Positions 32,000 through 44,343 of a DNA stretch of 64,000 nucleotides are shown piece after piece. The notes beneath the pieces are model-generated. The model was not told the origin of the DNA. It made no database searches and saw only the letters and a program-made list of their open reading frames with translations. Numbering within the stretch: position 1 is the first letter of the stretch; each line of letters begins with the position of its first letter. Source of the DNA: Pleurostoma richardsiae. Taxonomy: Eukaryota; Ascomycota; Sordariomycetes; Calosphaeriales; Pleurostomataceae. The position numbers and the translations under genes were made by a program. The DNA is taken from assembly GCA_030052745.1 (NCBI GenBank), contig JANBVO010000058.1:112798-176797 (forward strand). Reading direction: 5' to 3'.

Positions 32000-34900
32000 T
32001 CAAAAGAATACCTTGTCGCCAGTCCCACGGAGCTTGTTCTTGCCCTTGCTCAGCAACCCTTTGCCGGCCTTGCCCGCTGAACGCAAAAGCTCCTTGCCCT
32101 TGACTCCAACCTGGGCGCTTGAATGCCTGAAATCGCTCGAGACATGGTGGTGCGAGGCCATCCCCATACTCCCCGTCGGCCGACCGCTCAGAGACCCCTG
32201 GAGAGCCGGCGAGCTTGCATTGAGGTACTGCTGATAATACGGCTGCTGTGCCGGGAATCCTTGCTGGGTGGGCGACAGTCCCGGGCCCAGCGGGGCAGCG
32301 CTCAGAGGATAGTCGAACGATGAGGTAGCGTTCGCATGCCCCGGAACTGACGTTATCATGCCGGTTACCCAGCCGTTCAAGCCTGTGTCAATCGAGGCAA
32401 ACTGCGCTCGTGTCTCGACAAATTTATCGATCCGCTCCGTGATTGTTTGCAAGTCCATGATCTCTCTGAAAGGTGCAAGTCTCATATGCGCCTCGGATGT
32501 GGCGGTAGGTGATGCAATGTACGGAGGAGACTCAGCGCGCTCTGGCACGCCAGTCACCGGCTCAGGCAGCGCATCAGTAGCAGCTAGTTTCGACGGTCCA
32601 TGAATAAGAACCTTATCCTCCGCGGGAGACAACCTGCGTTGATCTGCCACTGCAGCCGCATGGCCTTCCGTCATCTCAGACACGGGTGACGGGGCCTCGG
32701 GTGCTTCAGACCCTGTCTTTGGAGGCAGACTGCTGGCTTCCGAGACCCGGTGCGATAAATCACCGCTTCCTGCCTGGGCCGTGAGCTGAGAATGATCGTG
32801 ATCGGGACCGGCGGCAGCAACAGAGGGCTCGGGTTCCACTTGTGCTGGCTGCGCTGGAGACGCCTCTGTAACGCGCGGGGTCTCTTGTGTGGGCGTAGCA
32901 GCTTGTGCCGCCACGTTTGGTTCTGCCGAAGTACTGACCTGCTCCGGGCCAGTCTCCCACGAGAACTTGCGCCGCAGTTCAGGTGCAGCTGCAACGGCAG
33001 GCTCCCCACGAGGGCTCAATGGGGGAACGATGGGAACTTCGGCATCTACAGCAGGAGGCTCAGATGCTGGGTACACTGGAGGCTTAGTAGTCAAATCCGG
33101 GGGCGCGGCATTTGACTCCTGTAGATGCTCGCCAGTCTCATTGTCAGGCTTGCTATCTCCAGCCCCCCAATAGTCACCGTAAACATCATCCAAATAAGCG
33201 CTTTCCCGGACAGGATTCTCTGTTATAGGAGCCGGCTGCTCGCTTCTGGGAGCATTCATGAAAAGTTCCGAAGACCGGAGAGGACTCAGGGTTTTGATAA
33301 TTTCTTCCCGGAGAACGTCGCTCTCTTTGACTGGGGAAGGGTTGGTGACGGTGCTCATTGTTGAAGCCCTATCAACGTGTGATCGGTAGTCCTCGGGGGG
33401 AGTCTCACCTTTGTGAGGCTGCAAAGGTGCTGTTGGCGTGATCTCGGGGGTATCTGCAGTGGGACTTGCTGCTTGCGGCTTGGACAAACCGGTGGGAGCA
33501 GGTATAGGTGTAGAAGATGTGTTGGCGGCGACTTCGTCGACGCCGGTATTGTGGGCAGGTGGAGGTGATGTTGATATAGTTGTGAGAGGAGGAAGAGTCT
33601 GAGGTGACGTCTGTCGTGGCAGTCCCGGGGTCGGTTGCCTTGGGCTATCCTCAACCGCTCCGTCGCCACCTGTAGTACTCCCACTCACTCGTGAGCGTTC
33701 TACACCCTGGGTAGACTCACCAGCTGGCGAGTCACGTCCAGCAGCTTGAGGCGGATTGCTCTGCTGCGCGCCAGCGCCAGCGTGAGAAGTACCAACTTCC
33801 CCAGTCGTCACCGTTTCCGTAACCCAGCTGCCCGGAAGTGATGGCCTGGTCGGTTTCTCGTCCTCGTGCGACGTCTCTCCTAGATCCGAACTGCTCTCTA
33901 TCCGGCTGGCTTGGCTTCCCTCGGAACTGTGATCATGTGGGCCAGGGGCGACCTCGCTTGAAAGTGTCACTGACTGTTCCGGCGGCTCTGAGGGTGATGT
34001 CTGTTCCGAAGACTCCATCACGGGACTAAGCGAACTTTGTGCCGGTGGCTGACCGGCCCTTGCGTGCTCCTTGTTCGGCACAGAGTTGTCGAAAGCGGGC
34101 TCCAATGATGGATTTTCAGGCATAGACGGTAGAGGTGGCGCATCAGACAGGAAGCCCGACGTGCTAGAGAATAAATCACTCCCGAATACGGACAAACGAG
34201 CCAGGTCTGGCAGCTTGGGACTAGTCGAGAAACGTCTCAGGTCACCGTCACCTGATTCGTTCGAGGCAATGGATTCTCTGTTAGCAGCACCAGGTACAAC
34301 CTGTTCTGCGGGCACAGCTGCCCCTTCCGAAGGTCGCGGCCCGGAAAGCAAGGCATCAAAGCCATACTCGCTCTTCCTTTCTGCAACTGTCGGCAAGCCT
34401 GTTCGTAGACCACGGGAAGCGTCAGAGCCGTCGTCTCTCTCAAAACTTACACGCCGTCTTTGCTCTGGAGCCTCAGGCGGTTTAACTGGCGGTTCAACAC
34501 TGTCACCTCCGCGACCGCCGAGACTATCCATGCTATGTCGGCTGGAGTCGATTGAGCGCCGCTCCCTCTCCTTTTCTTCTTCCATCCTCCTGTAGATGTC
34601 TGAAGGTCTGATAAAAGGGAGTGGTTTCTTCGATGGGGCAGGCTGTGCCGCACCAGCAGGTGAATCTGGCCTCCCCTCGACCCCAGGCTTGTTATGGCTG
34701 GAGCCCGGTCGTGAGCTGGACTGAGAGGGGCGAGTCACATCGGCGAGGTCAGGCATGTCTTGCTGACCCATGCTGCTCTTGCGAGGCGGGAACCGTGACG
34801 GTAGAGGGGCGGTGCCGCGGGGAGCTGGGGAGCCACGCCGGTCTGAGGCGGGCGAAACCACGCCATAGAGATTGTCTTGCCGCGTAGAATATGCGCCGGG

Positions 34901-35511
34901 GGACATGGCTGCGGCAGGGTTTGCGGACTGCGGTGAAACCACTTGGTCCATGGGCAAGCGATCGGTCGCACTGCCGAGGGAGGAGGGGCCGGAAACGAAG
35001 GGCGAGGTAGTCTCGGCCGGGGCAGGCGCCGAGGACGCAGGAAGCGGAGGCTGGTTTGTCTGGATGTGCAGAGCGGGAGGCCCTGAAGGCCCCTTCAAAC
35101 CAGGAGAGCTGGTAGTCGGGCCATGAGGCTGAGATTGGGCGGATGCGGGTATGGGACCGCCGCCCTGCGAGGGTAGCCGGTAGTCGGACTTCGGAGGAGG
35201 AGGCGGCAGCGGTGGCTCCTCGGGCTCCTGCTCGTCATCGTAATCATACTCGTTTCCCCAGTCGTCTCCATCGTAGCTCTGCACCTTGGCCTCGACCCAT
35301 TTCCGAGTCTTCTTGCGGTTGATATTTGTCTTATATTGATTCGAGGCGCCGGTCGGGGTGCCGGGGCTCCTGAATACGATGAAATTCGTTAGCATATGCG
35401 GAGGCCCGACGCGAGATGCGCCCCAGAGAGAGAGGGCGGGAGTCGTGGATGCAGGACTCACAAGGGCGATGCCGCATTCGGCTGGAAGACGTTGCCGTAA
35501 GTGCCGTCCAT
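32000..35511 (-). CDS. large disordered fungal protein with conserved N- and C-terminal ends, unknown function
   Basis: Two exons, 35511-35462 and 35369-32000, give 1139 residues. The short first exon (50 bases, from MDGTYGNVFQ) is supported by a good donor, a CTAAC branch site and a TTCAG acceptor that restores frame with LSPGTPTGASNQYKTNINRK. Conserved-looking parts are RKKTRKWVEAKVQSYDGDDWG at the N-terminus, RPSDIYRRMEEEKERERRS, and a C-terminal block starting PFREIMDLQTITERIDKF, followed by a basic glycine-rich end (GKGLLSKGKNKLRGTGDK). The rest is Pro/Ser/Glu-rich and disordered. No catalytic or membrane segment is seen. The family appears in ascomycetes, but I do not recognise a name. 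A GTATTC donor just before the stop leaves the extreme C-terminus uncertain. Confidence 0.75.
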
Positions 35512-37713
35512 TGCGCGCAGTCAAGGGGCTGTGGGCGACCCCGATCTCACAGGAGCATACTTGTCTTCGAGGCCACGACAGAGGGCAGAAGCAGCGCGCG
35601 CACAGAGACGGAGGAGGGAGGACGGCGACGACAACGAAGGAGGCCGGAATGTGCAGCGTGGCCAGACTAGCACCGGCGCTGATTGACGTTGGAAAGTGTG
35701 GAGTCGGCACCCGAGGCCGCCCAACACACAAAGGTCGATAATATCGTCTTAATTTAATCGGTCTTGTTAGGGAGGTACGACCGTCATCGGCATTGCGCTC
35801 TCTCCTTTGCTCAATACCTCGGTATTCTCTATCGCACCTCAGGCACCTTGAGACTGAAATGGTACGAGCAGACGCGGAGAAGATGCAGGATTTCCAGAAA
35901 CGCCACAGGAAAAGGAGGATGAGGAAAAAGGGCCAAGAAAGTGACCAGAGAGCGCTGTCACTGTCACCCGTAAAGTATTACGCAAATTTCCCGAACCGCA
36001 TTAGCCTTGTCGTCGGGGAGGATCACTGACGCGCGCGCGGCATGTCTAGAGGTACTCTCCAAACCTCCCTGGGAAGGCCTTTCGACGAATGAATGTTAGA
36101 GCAAAACTATCGCCACTTTAGACTTCGTGGCTTCAATTGCTTGGATCACATGGATGATTCTACATTCAAGATTTAATAAGGGCTGCGGTTGCGGAGATGA
36201 TACGCCTCGGTGCTTGTGTCAAACTGCGTGGCCTCTGTCCAGCTTGTCAGCTTGTCTACACGTTCTTCCGCCGACGGTCTAACACATATCACAGTCCTAT
36301 ATACAGTATCGAGGGCTAACAGGTCTGAGCAGAAGATCGGGTGTTCTGGCAATATCACACACGATACCTTACGCCTCACCCGGATAATGTATCTCAGATA
36401 CATGGGAACAGAACCTTGTTAGACTACCCAAGCTGGACCTTGAGAACAGACCTTGCGAACAGACGTATACATTCGTCATAGATGGCACGGCCCCCATTGG
36501 CGGCGTTTTGTCGCGACAAGTGTGTCTCTCGACGTGTCCATCGTGTGCAACGCTAGACGCCTCGTCCTTCCAGGGCCGAGCAAAGCAAAAAGACCGCGGT
36601 CTCGAGGGCGGCGTGCGTCCTCACGCATCGAGTTCGATTTCTCGAGCGAGTACCTGTTTAACGGTTTCTGCAGCGCGAACCGCGGGGGGGTTAGTGGCAT
36701 TCGCCTCCACGCCGATCACTGCAACTCAGCCACACAGACGCGATCCCACGCTGCGGCGTTCTGAATTTAGACACAGACCGTCTGTCGTGCAATATGTCAG
36801 ACGTTCCTGTGCTTGTACGGGAAATGGCCAGGCGCAGTTGACTTGGGAAAGAAGCGTCCAAAATATACAAGCCGCCCTCGCTGCCAGCCATTCCCTGAAA
36901 GGTTTTGAAGCTGCGGTTTGAATATTTGACACACGAATAAATGCAGGTAGCTAAGATATGCGTCCCCCGTCTCTCCCGTGCCGGTGGCGTCGCGGACGGT
37001 CCAAGCTCTCCGCTCCGGACTCTGCCCGAACGGACCCGCTTGGCACGGAAGGCGTTGTGCAGAGAGAGATAAACCGGGAGCCGCTCACCTTGAAATGCGC
37101 TTGTCAGTTGCCTCGTAGATTGTCTGTATCTGGGTTTTTGAGAGACGTGATGAGGTGTTGGGGCCAGTTCGGGATGTTTCCGTTGAGCCTGCCCGGGCTC
37201 CAAGACGACTCCGGTGGGCCGGGGTTCGCCGCGCGCCTTTGTGCCTGAGGCATCAACGTATCATGCAGGGGACCGGCAGCCCGTCATTTCACCTGCTGAA
37301 ACTCGAGATAGAAACCACGTTTCGCGGTGGAAGCCGAGATCGAAGAGTCGCCTGCCCTACGATTCCACGCCTTTTCTTTCGCATAACGCTTCTTGTCTGG
37401 CACTCAACCTGCAGAACCTTTGAACTACAGCTCTTTTTCAATCCGCAATCTTGCGTATACTATTCCTTCTTAATAACTTGGCCTGCGTTCATCCGTGCGT
37501 CGTATCGCCACGCTCCGTCCGCGACATCACAACCCTCTCTCAGCACGACCGACCGATCGAAACAAGCCGCGACGACACCGCCGATAGATTCAGTTCCCTG
37601 TCCTGTCCAGCGTGGGGCCGTGGTGGACATTCTTGCCTTCTTGGCCCGCCTGCGAACGCCAACACTCCTTTGACACCTTTCTTTACCGGCATCCACCGTG
37701 ACGCGCAACTGCC
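35512..37713. other. intergenic, 2.2 kb
   Basis: Between the divergent disordered-protein gene and SED5. No gene is supported; the frames around 36500-37200 have no domain, and their codon pattern does not stand out. The right end, a C/T-rich stretch before 37714, is likely the SED5 leader. Confidence 0.5.
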
Positions 37714-39134
37714 ATGGCGGTCGCATCCATTCAAGACCGAACTTCCGAGTTCAAGATCATCGTCAACCAGGCGCAGCGGCGCCAGGCGGCACACAAGTCT
37801 AGCTCCCAGAAACGGTCCCTCCTCACAGACTCAGAAAAGGCTGCCGCAAATGGAGCCCAGCCGCGGAGGTCAGACTTCGCGAGGAAGGCCGCGGAGATTG
37901 GACGGAGCATTGTAAGGATTACCGATGAGGAGCATACATCATTGTAGGCATCATGCTGACAGTTACGCGCAGTCGGCTACTATGGCCAAGCTCGAAAAAC
38001 TGGCTCAACGTACGTTCCCTTATCCTAGCGCAACTTAATACAGGAGGCCTGGATCGCGAGGACTAACGTATCTCTTATAGTGGCGAAGCGCAGAACATTG
38101 TTCGATAATCCGGTCGAGATCAACGAGTTGACGTTCATTGTACGAGCTGCCACCTCCTCCTACCCATGCCTGCGGCGTACATGTACTGACAGTGCACCGT
38201 AGATCAAGCAGGACCTTGCGAGCCTCAACCATAGCATCTCCGCGCTACAACAGCTCTCCCGACAGCAGCAGCACAGCAAGGAGCAGGTTGAGCACGAGAA
38301 GAATGTCGTCTTCCTATTGCAGGGCAAGGTGACGGATGTCGCTGCGCACTTCAAAGACGTCCTTGAGGTCCGGACGAAATCGCTCCAGTCCTCCCGGGCG
38401 CGCACCGAGAACTTCATCTCGAGCGTATCGCAGCACACCCAGCCGCCGGTCCAGCAGTCCGCCTCTCCGCTGTATGGCACGCCCGCTCGCGGCACCCCGT
38501 CACCAGGCGGTGACATCTTGAGCATCACTCCTGGTGATCAACAGCTGTTGATGATGGAGGAGGCTCAACCGCAGAACACGTACATACAGCAGCGCGGCGA
38601 GGCTATCGAAGCAATAGAGCGGACGATATCTGAACTGGGAAGGTAGGCGCGCCAGCCAGATCTGCGGGCCTGTTCAATGATGCTAACGCCTTGTCTGTCT
38701 AGTATTTTCGGCCAGCTGGCTACCATGGTATCAGAACAGTCTGAGATGATCCAGAGGATAGACGCAAATAGTACGTGTCGAAGTCGCCCTCCTATCCATA
38801 TCAGCTTGAAGGAGGTACTGACCAGGAACCGCAGCCGAGGATGTGGTGGACAATGTCGTAGGCGCGCAGCGCGAGCTGTTGAAGTATTGGAGTCGCGTGT
38901 CGAGCAACCGATGGCGTACGTCAAAGTCCCCCTTCCATCTCTGGACCTTTTCCCACCGCTTCACCCGCAATTCGTGTCATTTGGAGAGTTAACACTAATT
39001 TTGAACGACGCGCAGTCATTGCCAAGATGTTCGGAGTGCTCATGATCTTCTTTTTGTGAGTATTGCCCCCAAAGGTTCGAGAGTCCCGTCGTACTAACTT
39101 CGATGGCAGGTTATGGGTATTAGTTGCTGGATAA
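37714..39134 (+). CDS. SED5: Golgi syntaxin Sed5 (Qa-SNARE, syntaxin-5)
   Basis: Eight exons, 37714-37911, 37973-38009, 38081-38139, 38203-38642, 38703-38770, 38835-38915, 39016-39055 and 39110-39134, give 315 residues. The N-terminal peptide MAVASIQDRTSEF is the Sly1-binding signature of Sed5. A helical Habc region spans roughly residues 45-200. The Qa-SNARE motif runs from IEAIERTISELGSIFGQLA through MVSEQSEMIQRIDANTEDV to QRELLKYW, with the zero-layer Gln visible. A C-terminal membrane anchor (FGVLMIFFLLWVLV) ends one residue before the end. The role is membrane fusion in ER-to-Golgi and intra-Golgi transport. Very short exons (25, 37, 40 bases) at the ends make the gene easy to misannotate. 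Confidence 0.93.
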
Positions 39135-39722
39135 GGGCCCGGGGCGGATGTGCGAAAGTGTTTCGAGAAAGTGTAACGATATCAAACTTGACATTCATGG
39201 GGGAGCGCGATTGGAGACAGGACCGAGCATAGACAGCATGAGCCGTCACCTTTATAATACGGCTACCGGGGGCATGGCATGTGCCAGGAGGGACAGGCGG
39301 CAGAACAAGAGCCGCACCGAGTCACTTGCATTGCATGATGGATCATCTACCTCGAGAGTTTCCGAGGAGCAAGTCACCTAGACAGCAAAACTACCTAATA
39401 ATGATGACCAGGGGGCAAGAAGAACGTTCACATGTTCGAATGTCTTCCCCCTTTTGCACAACGGAATGGTCCACCATCGCCTTGTCCTGCACAGAACTCT
39501 ACTCAACGCCTGCCGAACGCGCATCTCGCTTTAGTGGCCAGGTGATGTATCTAAGTATGTGTGAGAAGTTGCCTGGGCACGTATCTCAGTGTCTGTCGGT
39601 GTTTCGAGCAGCCCGCCAGATACGCTCTGCTCAAGCTCAGCTTCAGCTTATAGGACTTGCGTCAGTCTCTGCAATTGCGCTCAAACCACACTGGCATCCA
39701 GACCATATACTTGCCATTCTTT
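39135..39722. other. SED5 3' region with repeat copy A
   Basis: No gene is seen. The stretch includes the SED5 3' untranslated region and one copy (39337-39475) of a diverged direct repeat whose partner is at 41117-41243. Confidence 0.5.
39337..39475 (+). repeat. diverged direct repeat, copy A
   Basis: This segment aligns collinearly with 41117-41243 in the same orientation. Shared words include GATGACCA, GTTCACATGTTCG and TTTGCACAACG, plus similar sequence between them, with small gaps; identity looks around 70 percent by eye. Weaker similarity may extend to about 39270. The pair flanks 1.6 kb of DNA. Confidence 0.7.
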
Positions 39723-40331
39723 TCAACGTGCTTCAGACAACGCTTCGCATCGAGACCAAAGCCGAGGGTCGATGTTATCCTTAAGCCATTTTGCTTCATT
39801 TGGATCCCTCAAGAACTCAACATCGGCTTGTGGAATGGTCATATTGCAACGAAGTCTTGTTCTGATCATTTGCCGTCGAGTTTCGGCGTCTAGAGGCTTG
39901 TTCTGTGGCTTGCGTTGATTTTTCTGCGGCATGAATGGGTATCCTTTCAGTTTGGCCTGTAGCTGCGGCGGTAGGCTCGCTTGAACCGGTTTACTGGCAT
40001 AGGTGTTAATCAAACGAATTGACTGTTAGTAGAGATTGAGGTTTCCTAACAAAGACATCCCCGTCCACTTGTACCATAGTATTGGCACGTCGCCGCCAGA
40101 CTGACCATGGTCGAGGAGGAAGTAGCAGCTCTTGTCATCGAGGCCGAAAGCAGCCTGTGCGTGCCAGCGGTCCTGGTTTGGGTCGAAATCGCGCTTCCAG
40201 TGGAACTGGCAGATAAGATTCTTCATCCGTTGGCATCTCTCTTCGTACTTGTCACCCGGGACTAGATGCGTCTTCGTTTGGACGAGTATGCGTGTTGGAA
40301 GTTCGTCAGAGAGTACTTGGGTGGTCCCCAT
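39723..40331 (-). CDS. hypothetical small protein, possibly two exons
   Basis: A minus-strand model with exons 40331-40057 and 39993-39723 gives 181 residues and keeps the frame, but its donor (GTCTTT) is non-consensus. Without splicing, the first frame ends after GMSLLGNLNLY. The first part has Trp/Phe-rich sequence (FHWKRDFDPNQDRWHAQAAFG), the second Arg/Gln-rich sequence. No family is recognised. It lies inside the segment bounded by the two diverged repeats, so it could belong to an inserted element. It may also not be a gene at all. Confidence 0.35.
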
Positions 40332-41991
40332 ATCTCCGCGCAAGCAAGGGGAGGACGTTGGAGTGTAAGTGGAAACTCAAATTAGTCCATTCAGAACACC
40401 GCTATTACCCCGCTACACTGCGTTGATGATGACTAACTAGATAACGTTGATTGCTTTACTCTGGAGGGGTCCAAGGCAGTTCGCAGAATGCGTCCTACAA
40501 GTGGAATAATGCGCGTTAAAGGCTGATAAGGTAGGTGGACTTCATATATCTCCATGATCAACTCCCTGGAGATAAAGTCCTTTTCCCTCATGTGGACATA
40601 ACTGCCTATTCGACACGATATGCTCCTACACCTTACCGCTTTGTCGACCGGACCCCAGCCTCCTAAGAGGTGCGTTACCAGATTTAAACAATTATTGCCA
40701 GCTAAGGACCCTCCTCTAGTTACCAACACGGCAACGCCTAAAGAAGTGGACAACAAAATGTGTGAGGAGGTCTGGAAGAGGTGGGGAGCTGTGGCCACTT
40801 GACCTTTGGTGGCTACTATGCGTGTGATGACTGGAGCGAAGCTCACTCTGGAGCGAACCAAGAAGGATCCGAGTCCTGCGAGAACTATGTTGCTGGCAAC
40901 ATACATGAAACAGAGGATGTAATTGGGAGGTGTGATGACTGCGCACACCTTCCCACGCCACCTGATTCTGACTGCACCTCGTGTCGCGGCGCGTCACAGC
41001 GTAGCTCAGTTCACGACAGAGCGAGCTTAACGAGGCCGGTGTCCCCGCGTAAGACCAGCCACGCGGAAGGGAAGAAAACCACAAGATGCCAGGCTGCGAG
41101 AGCGGCTACATGTTTGGATGAATCTACGTCAAGAGTTCCTAGGAAGCAATTCATCTAGTCAGCAAAACTCATATCGATGACCAAGGAAGGAGAGCGTTCA
41201 CATGTTCGGACCTCTTCCCTGTTTGCACAACGAAACAGCCGCCAATGAGCGGTCTCTTATTTCTTCCTCACTGTACAAAGCCTCGAGTCTGCTGGCCGGA
41301 AAAACCCCGATGGCATCATCGCCGTGGCCTGTAGGAAACTCGGCTCAATGACCCCCGAAAGCCATCGTCCCTGAGCGATGTGGGGGATCTTGGACGCTTC
41401 TGCCAAGCCGAGTTTAACCCCGCGTGCCCAGCATCGCTCTTTGCTCTTGACGTTGTTGGGGCGCCCGAGGACCGGACGGCCGCTCCAGACTTGGCCCGGC
41501 GCCCGACGCCTCTGACGGAACAGTCAAGCAAATGAATGGACGTGTATCGGCGGTTTTCAGCAAAGCTGGCAGTGGTACCTGTACCGTGCATCACTAGCGA
41601 GGTAGCCGGCCGATATCCCACCCGGGCCAACCCCCCTCCTCTCTCTCTCTCTCCGCGGAAAGACGACCAAGCCGGCGTCGGGAGTGGAGCAAGAGGGAGC
41701 ATCGTGGGAGAGCGCCCAATGGCCACTGTGTACTTTATCCGACCGGAGGGTGCGTTGTTAGTCTGTTGACAGGAGAGAAGCAGGCAGCCCCTCTGGGCCA
41801 GTTTCAAGAGATCCTTTTGCCTAATTCAATAAATGAGGAAAACATTCTTCTCTTCTGAAACTCGCATCGCGCCTGAGATTCACTAGGAGTGCGGAGTGCT
41901 TCCATCGAACGCGCGTACATCTATAAGTCCGAACGAGAAGCTCGAGACAGCTTTGTAATTTCGAAAAAGTAGCGCAATTTAGACGGAGACT
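40332..41991. other. intergenic, 1.66 kb, with repeat copy B
   Basis: No supported gene. A minus-strand frame of 171 codons (40433-40948) starts only at GTG and has hydrophobic stretches but no family match I know. Repeat copy B is at 41117-41243. A CT-rich run lies at about 41636-41654, and the right end should contain the promoter of the aldo/keto reductase gene. Confidence 0.45.
41117..41243 (+). repeat. diverged direct repeat, copy B
   Basis: Partner of 39337-39475, same orientation, about 1.78 kb downstream. The copy is slightly shorter because of small deletions. Neither copy is coding by any frame I can support. Confidence 0.7.
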
Positions 41992-43334
41992 ATGGCCGAC
42001 CTGAAGGATCTCAAGTTCAAGCTCAACACAGGCCAGGAGATTCCCGCCCTAGGCTTCGGTGAGTGCGACGGCACTGTCTCTAAGTCTCTCCCCCACTCGG
42101 ACAAGCAAGCAGAGAGAAAGGCCGATTCACAGGTGCTGACGACTTTCCATAGGCACATGGCAGGCTCCGCCAGGCAAGACGAGGGACGCCGTCGCGTATG
42201 CCGTCAAGAGCGGATATAAGCTCGTGGACTGCGCCTACTGCTACGGCAACGAGGATGAAGTCGGCCAGGGTCTGAAGGAGGCGTTCGCGGCTGGCATCAA
42301 GCGTGAGGACATTTTTGTCGTCACCAAAGTCTGGGCCACCTACAACACCCGCGTCGAGCTGGGCCTCGATAAGAGCCTCAAGGCTCTGGGGCTCGACTAT
42401 GTCGACCTCTTCCTAGTGGTGAGTTGTGCCAGTCCGGCTCGCATCCCGCAAGGGGTTGCGTGAGGCGCGCCGTCTTACTAACACGACAAACAGCACTGGC
42501 CGCTATTGATGAATCCTGAAGGTCCGTCGTTCTGAAGCACCCCATTTGCTGCAATAGGGGCATCTTCTAAACTGCGTGTAGGAAACGACGACAAGTTCCC
42601 TAAGCTGCCTGATGGCTCGAGAGACATCATCCGCAGCCACAACCACGTCGACACGTGGAAGCTCATGGAGAAGCTCCCGGCGACCGGCAAGACCAAGGCT
42701 GTTGGCGTCTCTAATGTAGGAGAAACGGATCTCCGGGGTTACAAGGCACCCTCTCACTAACACGCACTGAACAGTACAGCAAGAAGTACCTGGAGCAGCT
42801 ACTTCCGGAATGCACCATCGTGCCGGCGGTGAATCAGATCGAAAACCACCCGGACCTGCCCCAGCAGGAGATCGTCGACCTGTGCAGGGAGAAGGGCATT
42901 CACATCATGGCCTACAGCCCCTTAGGCAGCACCGGCGGGCCCCTGATGACCGCCGAGCCAGTCCTCAAGATCGCCGAGAAGCATGGCGTCAAGGCGTCGA
43001 CTGTGCTGCTCAGCTACCACAGTAAGGAGCCCTCGTTCCTCCCTCTATTCTATTTTTAATGAATCATCCTGGTGCCGTTGCACGAGAAAGAGAAAACCTC
43101 GTAATCGAGCTGTTTTTGCTGACATTCCGTGACCTAGTCCCACGGGGGAGCACCGTGCTGGCCAAGTCGGTCACGCCGGAGCGAATCAAGGAGAACATGA
43201 CGCTCATCAAGCTGGACGACGAGGACGTCAAGCTGCTGGACGACTACTCGGACAAGCTCACCAAGGAGGGAAAGCTGCAGAGATTCGTGTACCCGCCATT
43301 TGGCATCGATTTCGGGTTCCCGGATAAGTCTTGA
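41992..43334 (+). CDS. aldo/keto reductase, NADP-dependent
   Basis: Six exons, 41992-42058, 42153-42418, 42494-42521, 42582-42715, 42775-43021 and 43138-43334, give 312 residues; the third exon is only 28 bases. The tetrad is complete: Asp48 and Tyr53 (LVDCAYCYGNEDEVG), Lys81 (VVTKVW) and His112 (FLVHWP). Further family blocks are GVSNYSKKYLEQLL, VNQIENHPDLPQQE, AYSPLGS and the NADP 2'-phosphate loop LAKSVTPERIKEN. The enzyme should reduce sugar or carbonyl substrates with NADPH in the cytosol; its nearest functional relatives are fungal glycerol/glyceraldehyde and sugar reductases. The substrate is not predictable. The lack of a predicted signal peptide fits a cytosolic enzyme. Confidence 0.92.
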
Positions 43335-44343
43335 GCGTCAGTCCGGGGGATTGGGACGGCTCGCACACATTTCGCATAGAAACTGACAATAGAGACAACG
43401 CTCAAAGAGATTGGTCCTCCCAGTGTTGACAATACTTTTGGCCTTCTGAAACACATCTTCCAATCAAGCAGTCGATAATGGGCTGTCATGAGATCTTATT
43501 GCTTGCATCCGTTGAGGCCGAGGAGAGACGCCTCCGATGCCGGTGGCGTGACGGTCATGCACCATGAGCGCCCACATCATGAAAACGCTCGAATACGAGA
43601 ATATTAACAGCCCAGGCGAGCTGGTGAGCGACCCCGGATTTCCACTCACCACACCAGACACGAGTCCGTGGCGTTAAGCTTAGATGCACGCCGGGCTGCC
43701 ATTCGTGCCCGCCGCGTCTATTTGCGGAACGGCTCCTCAGCCTAGTCCTCCGCCTTCCACCACCTTCGTCGTCGTACGTTAGCCTCGTGAGAGTTATATA
43801 ACGGCAAAGGTCGGCGTGCTGCCTTGTTCCTGACGAGGTCACGTCCGAGGGCCTGATGGAGATGTCATGGTAACTAACTCTAAGGTGACCGCACAGCGCA
43901 GGTTCCCGCAGATTCCGGTTGCCGGTCCAGCGAGGTTCGTTGCCTGCTCAACCGTGGAGGCCTGCCGTGGCAAGTGAGTAATAGCCTCCCGAGGACAGCC
44001 GCCTGGCGTGAAGTTCCTGTCTTCCAATCGCGTGGTCTTGTTGGTGCTGGGCCACAGATGCTCTGCTTCGTACTGGACCGTCCAGCCGTGTCGCCTGGTC
44101 TACCCGACAGCCAAGAGCCACATCACGATCCGCTTCCCGAGGGGTTAAGGGGCGCCATGTGATTGCATCGTAAGGGGCGCAGACGTCTCATTAAGCTCAG
44201 CGTACATATAAGACTGCCGGCAAGTAGCTTGTTGGTTACTTGTAGCCCACATTAGCTTTTGGATCCCACATCAATAGCATCAATATCAAAAACCTTCTAA
44301 GAAGACACTCGTTACAGTTAGTGCAACACTTCATCACTTCATC
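43335..44343. other. intergenic, 1.0 kb
   Basis: No gene is seen. The right end is the promoter of the GPI-anchored protein gene, with TATAAG at 44207-44212 and an A/C-rich leader with CAATATC words near 44270-44290. Confidence 0.55.
44207..44212 (+). promoter_or_regulatory. TATA box of GPI-anchored protein gene
   Basis: TATAAG lies 137 bases before the ATG at 44344. The distance suits a highly expressed fungal wall-protein promoter. Confidence 0.45.

Noticed and set aside
39070-39086. GGTTCGAGAGTCC, resembling a tRNA B box
   Set aside because: It lies in the last SED5 intron, and no A box or cloverleaf can be formed around it.
40433-40948. 171-codon minus-strand frame with hydrophobic stretches
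   Set aside because: It begins with GTG, has no recognised family and lies in a likely repeat-bounded segment; not enough support for a gene.
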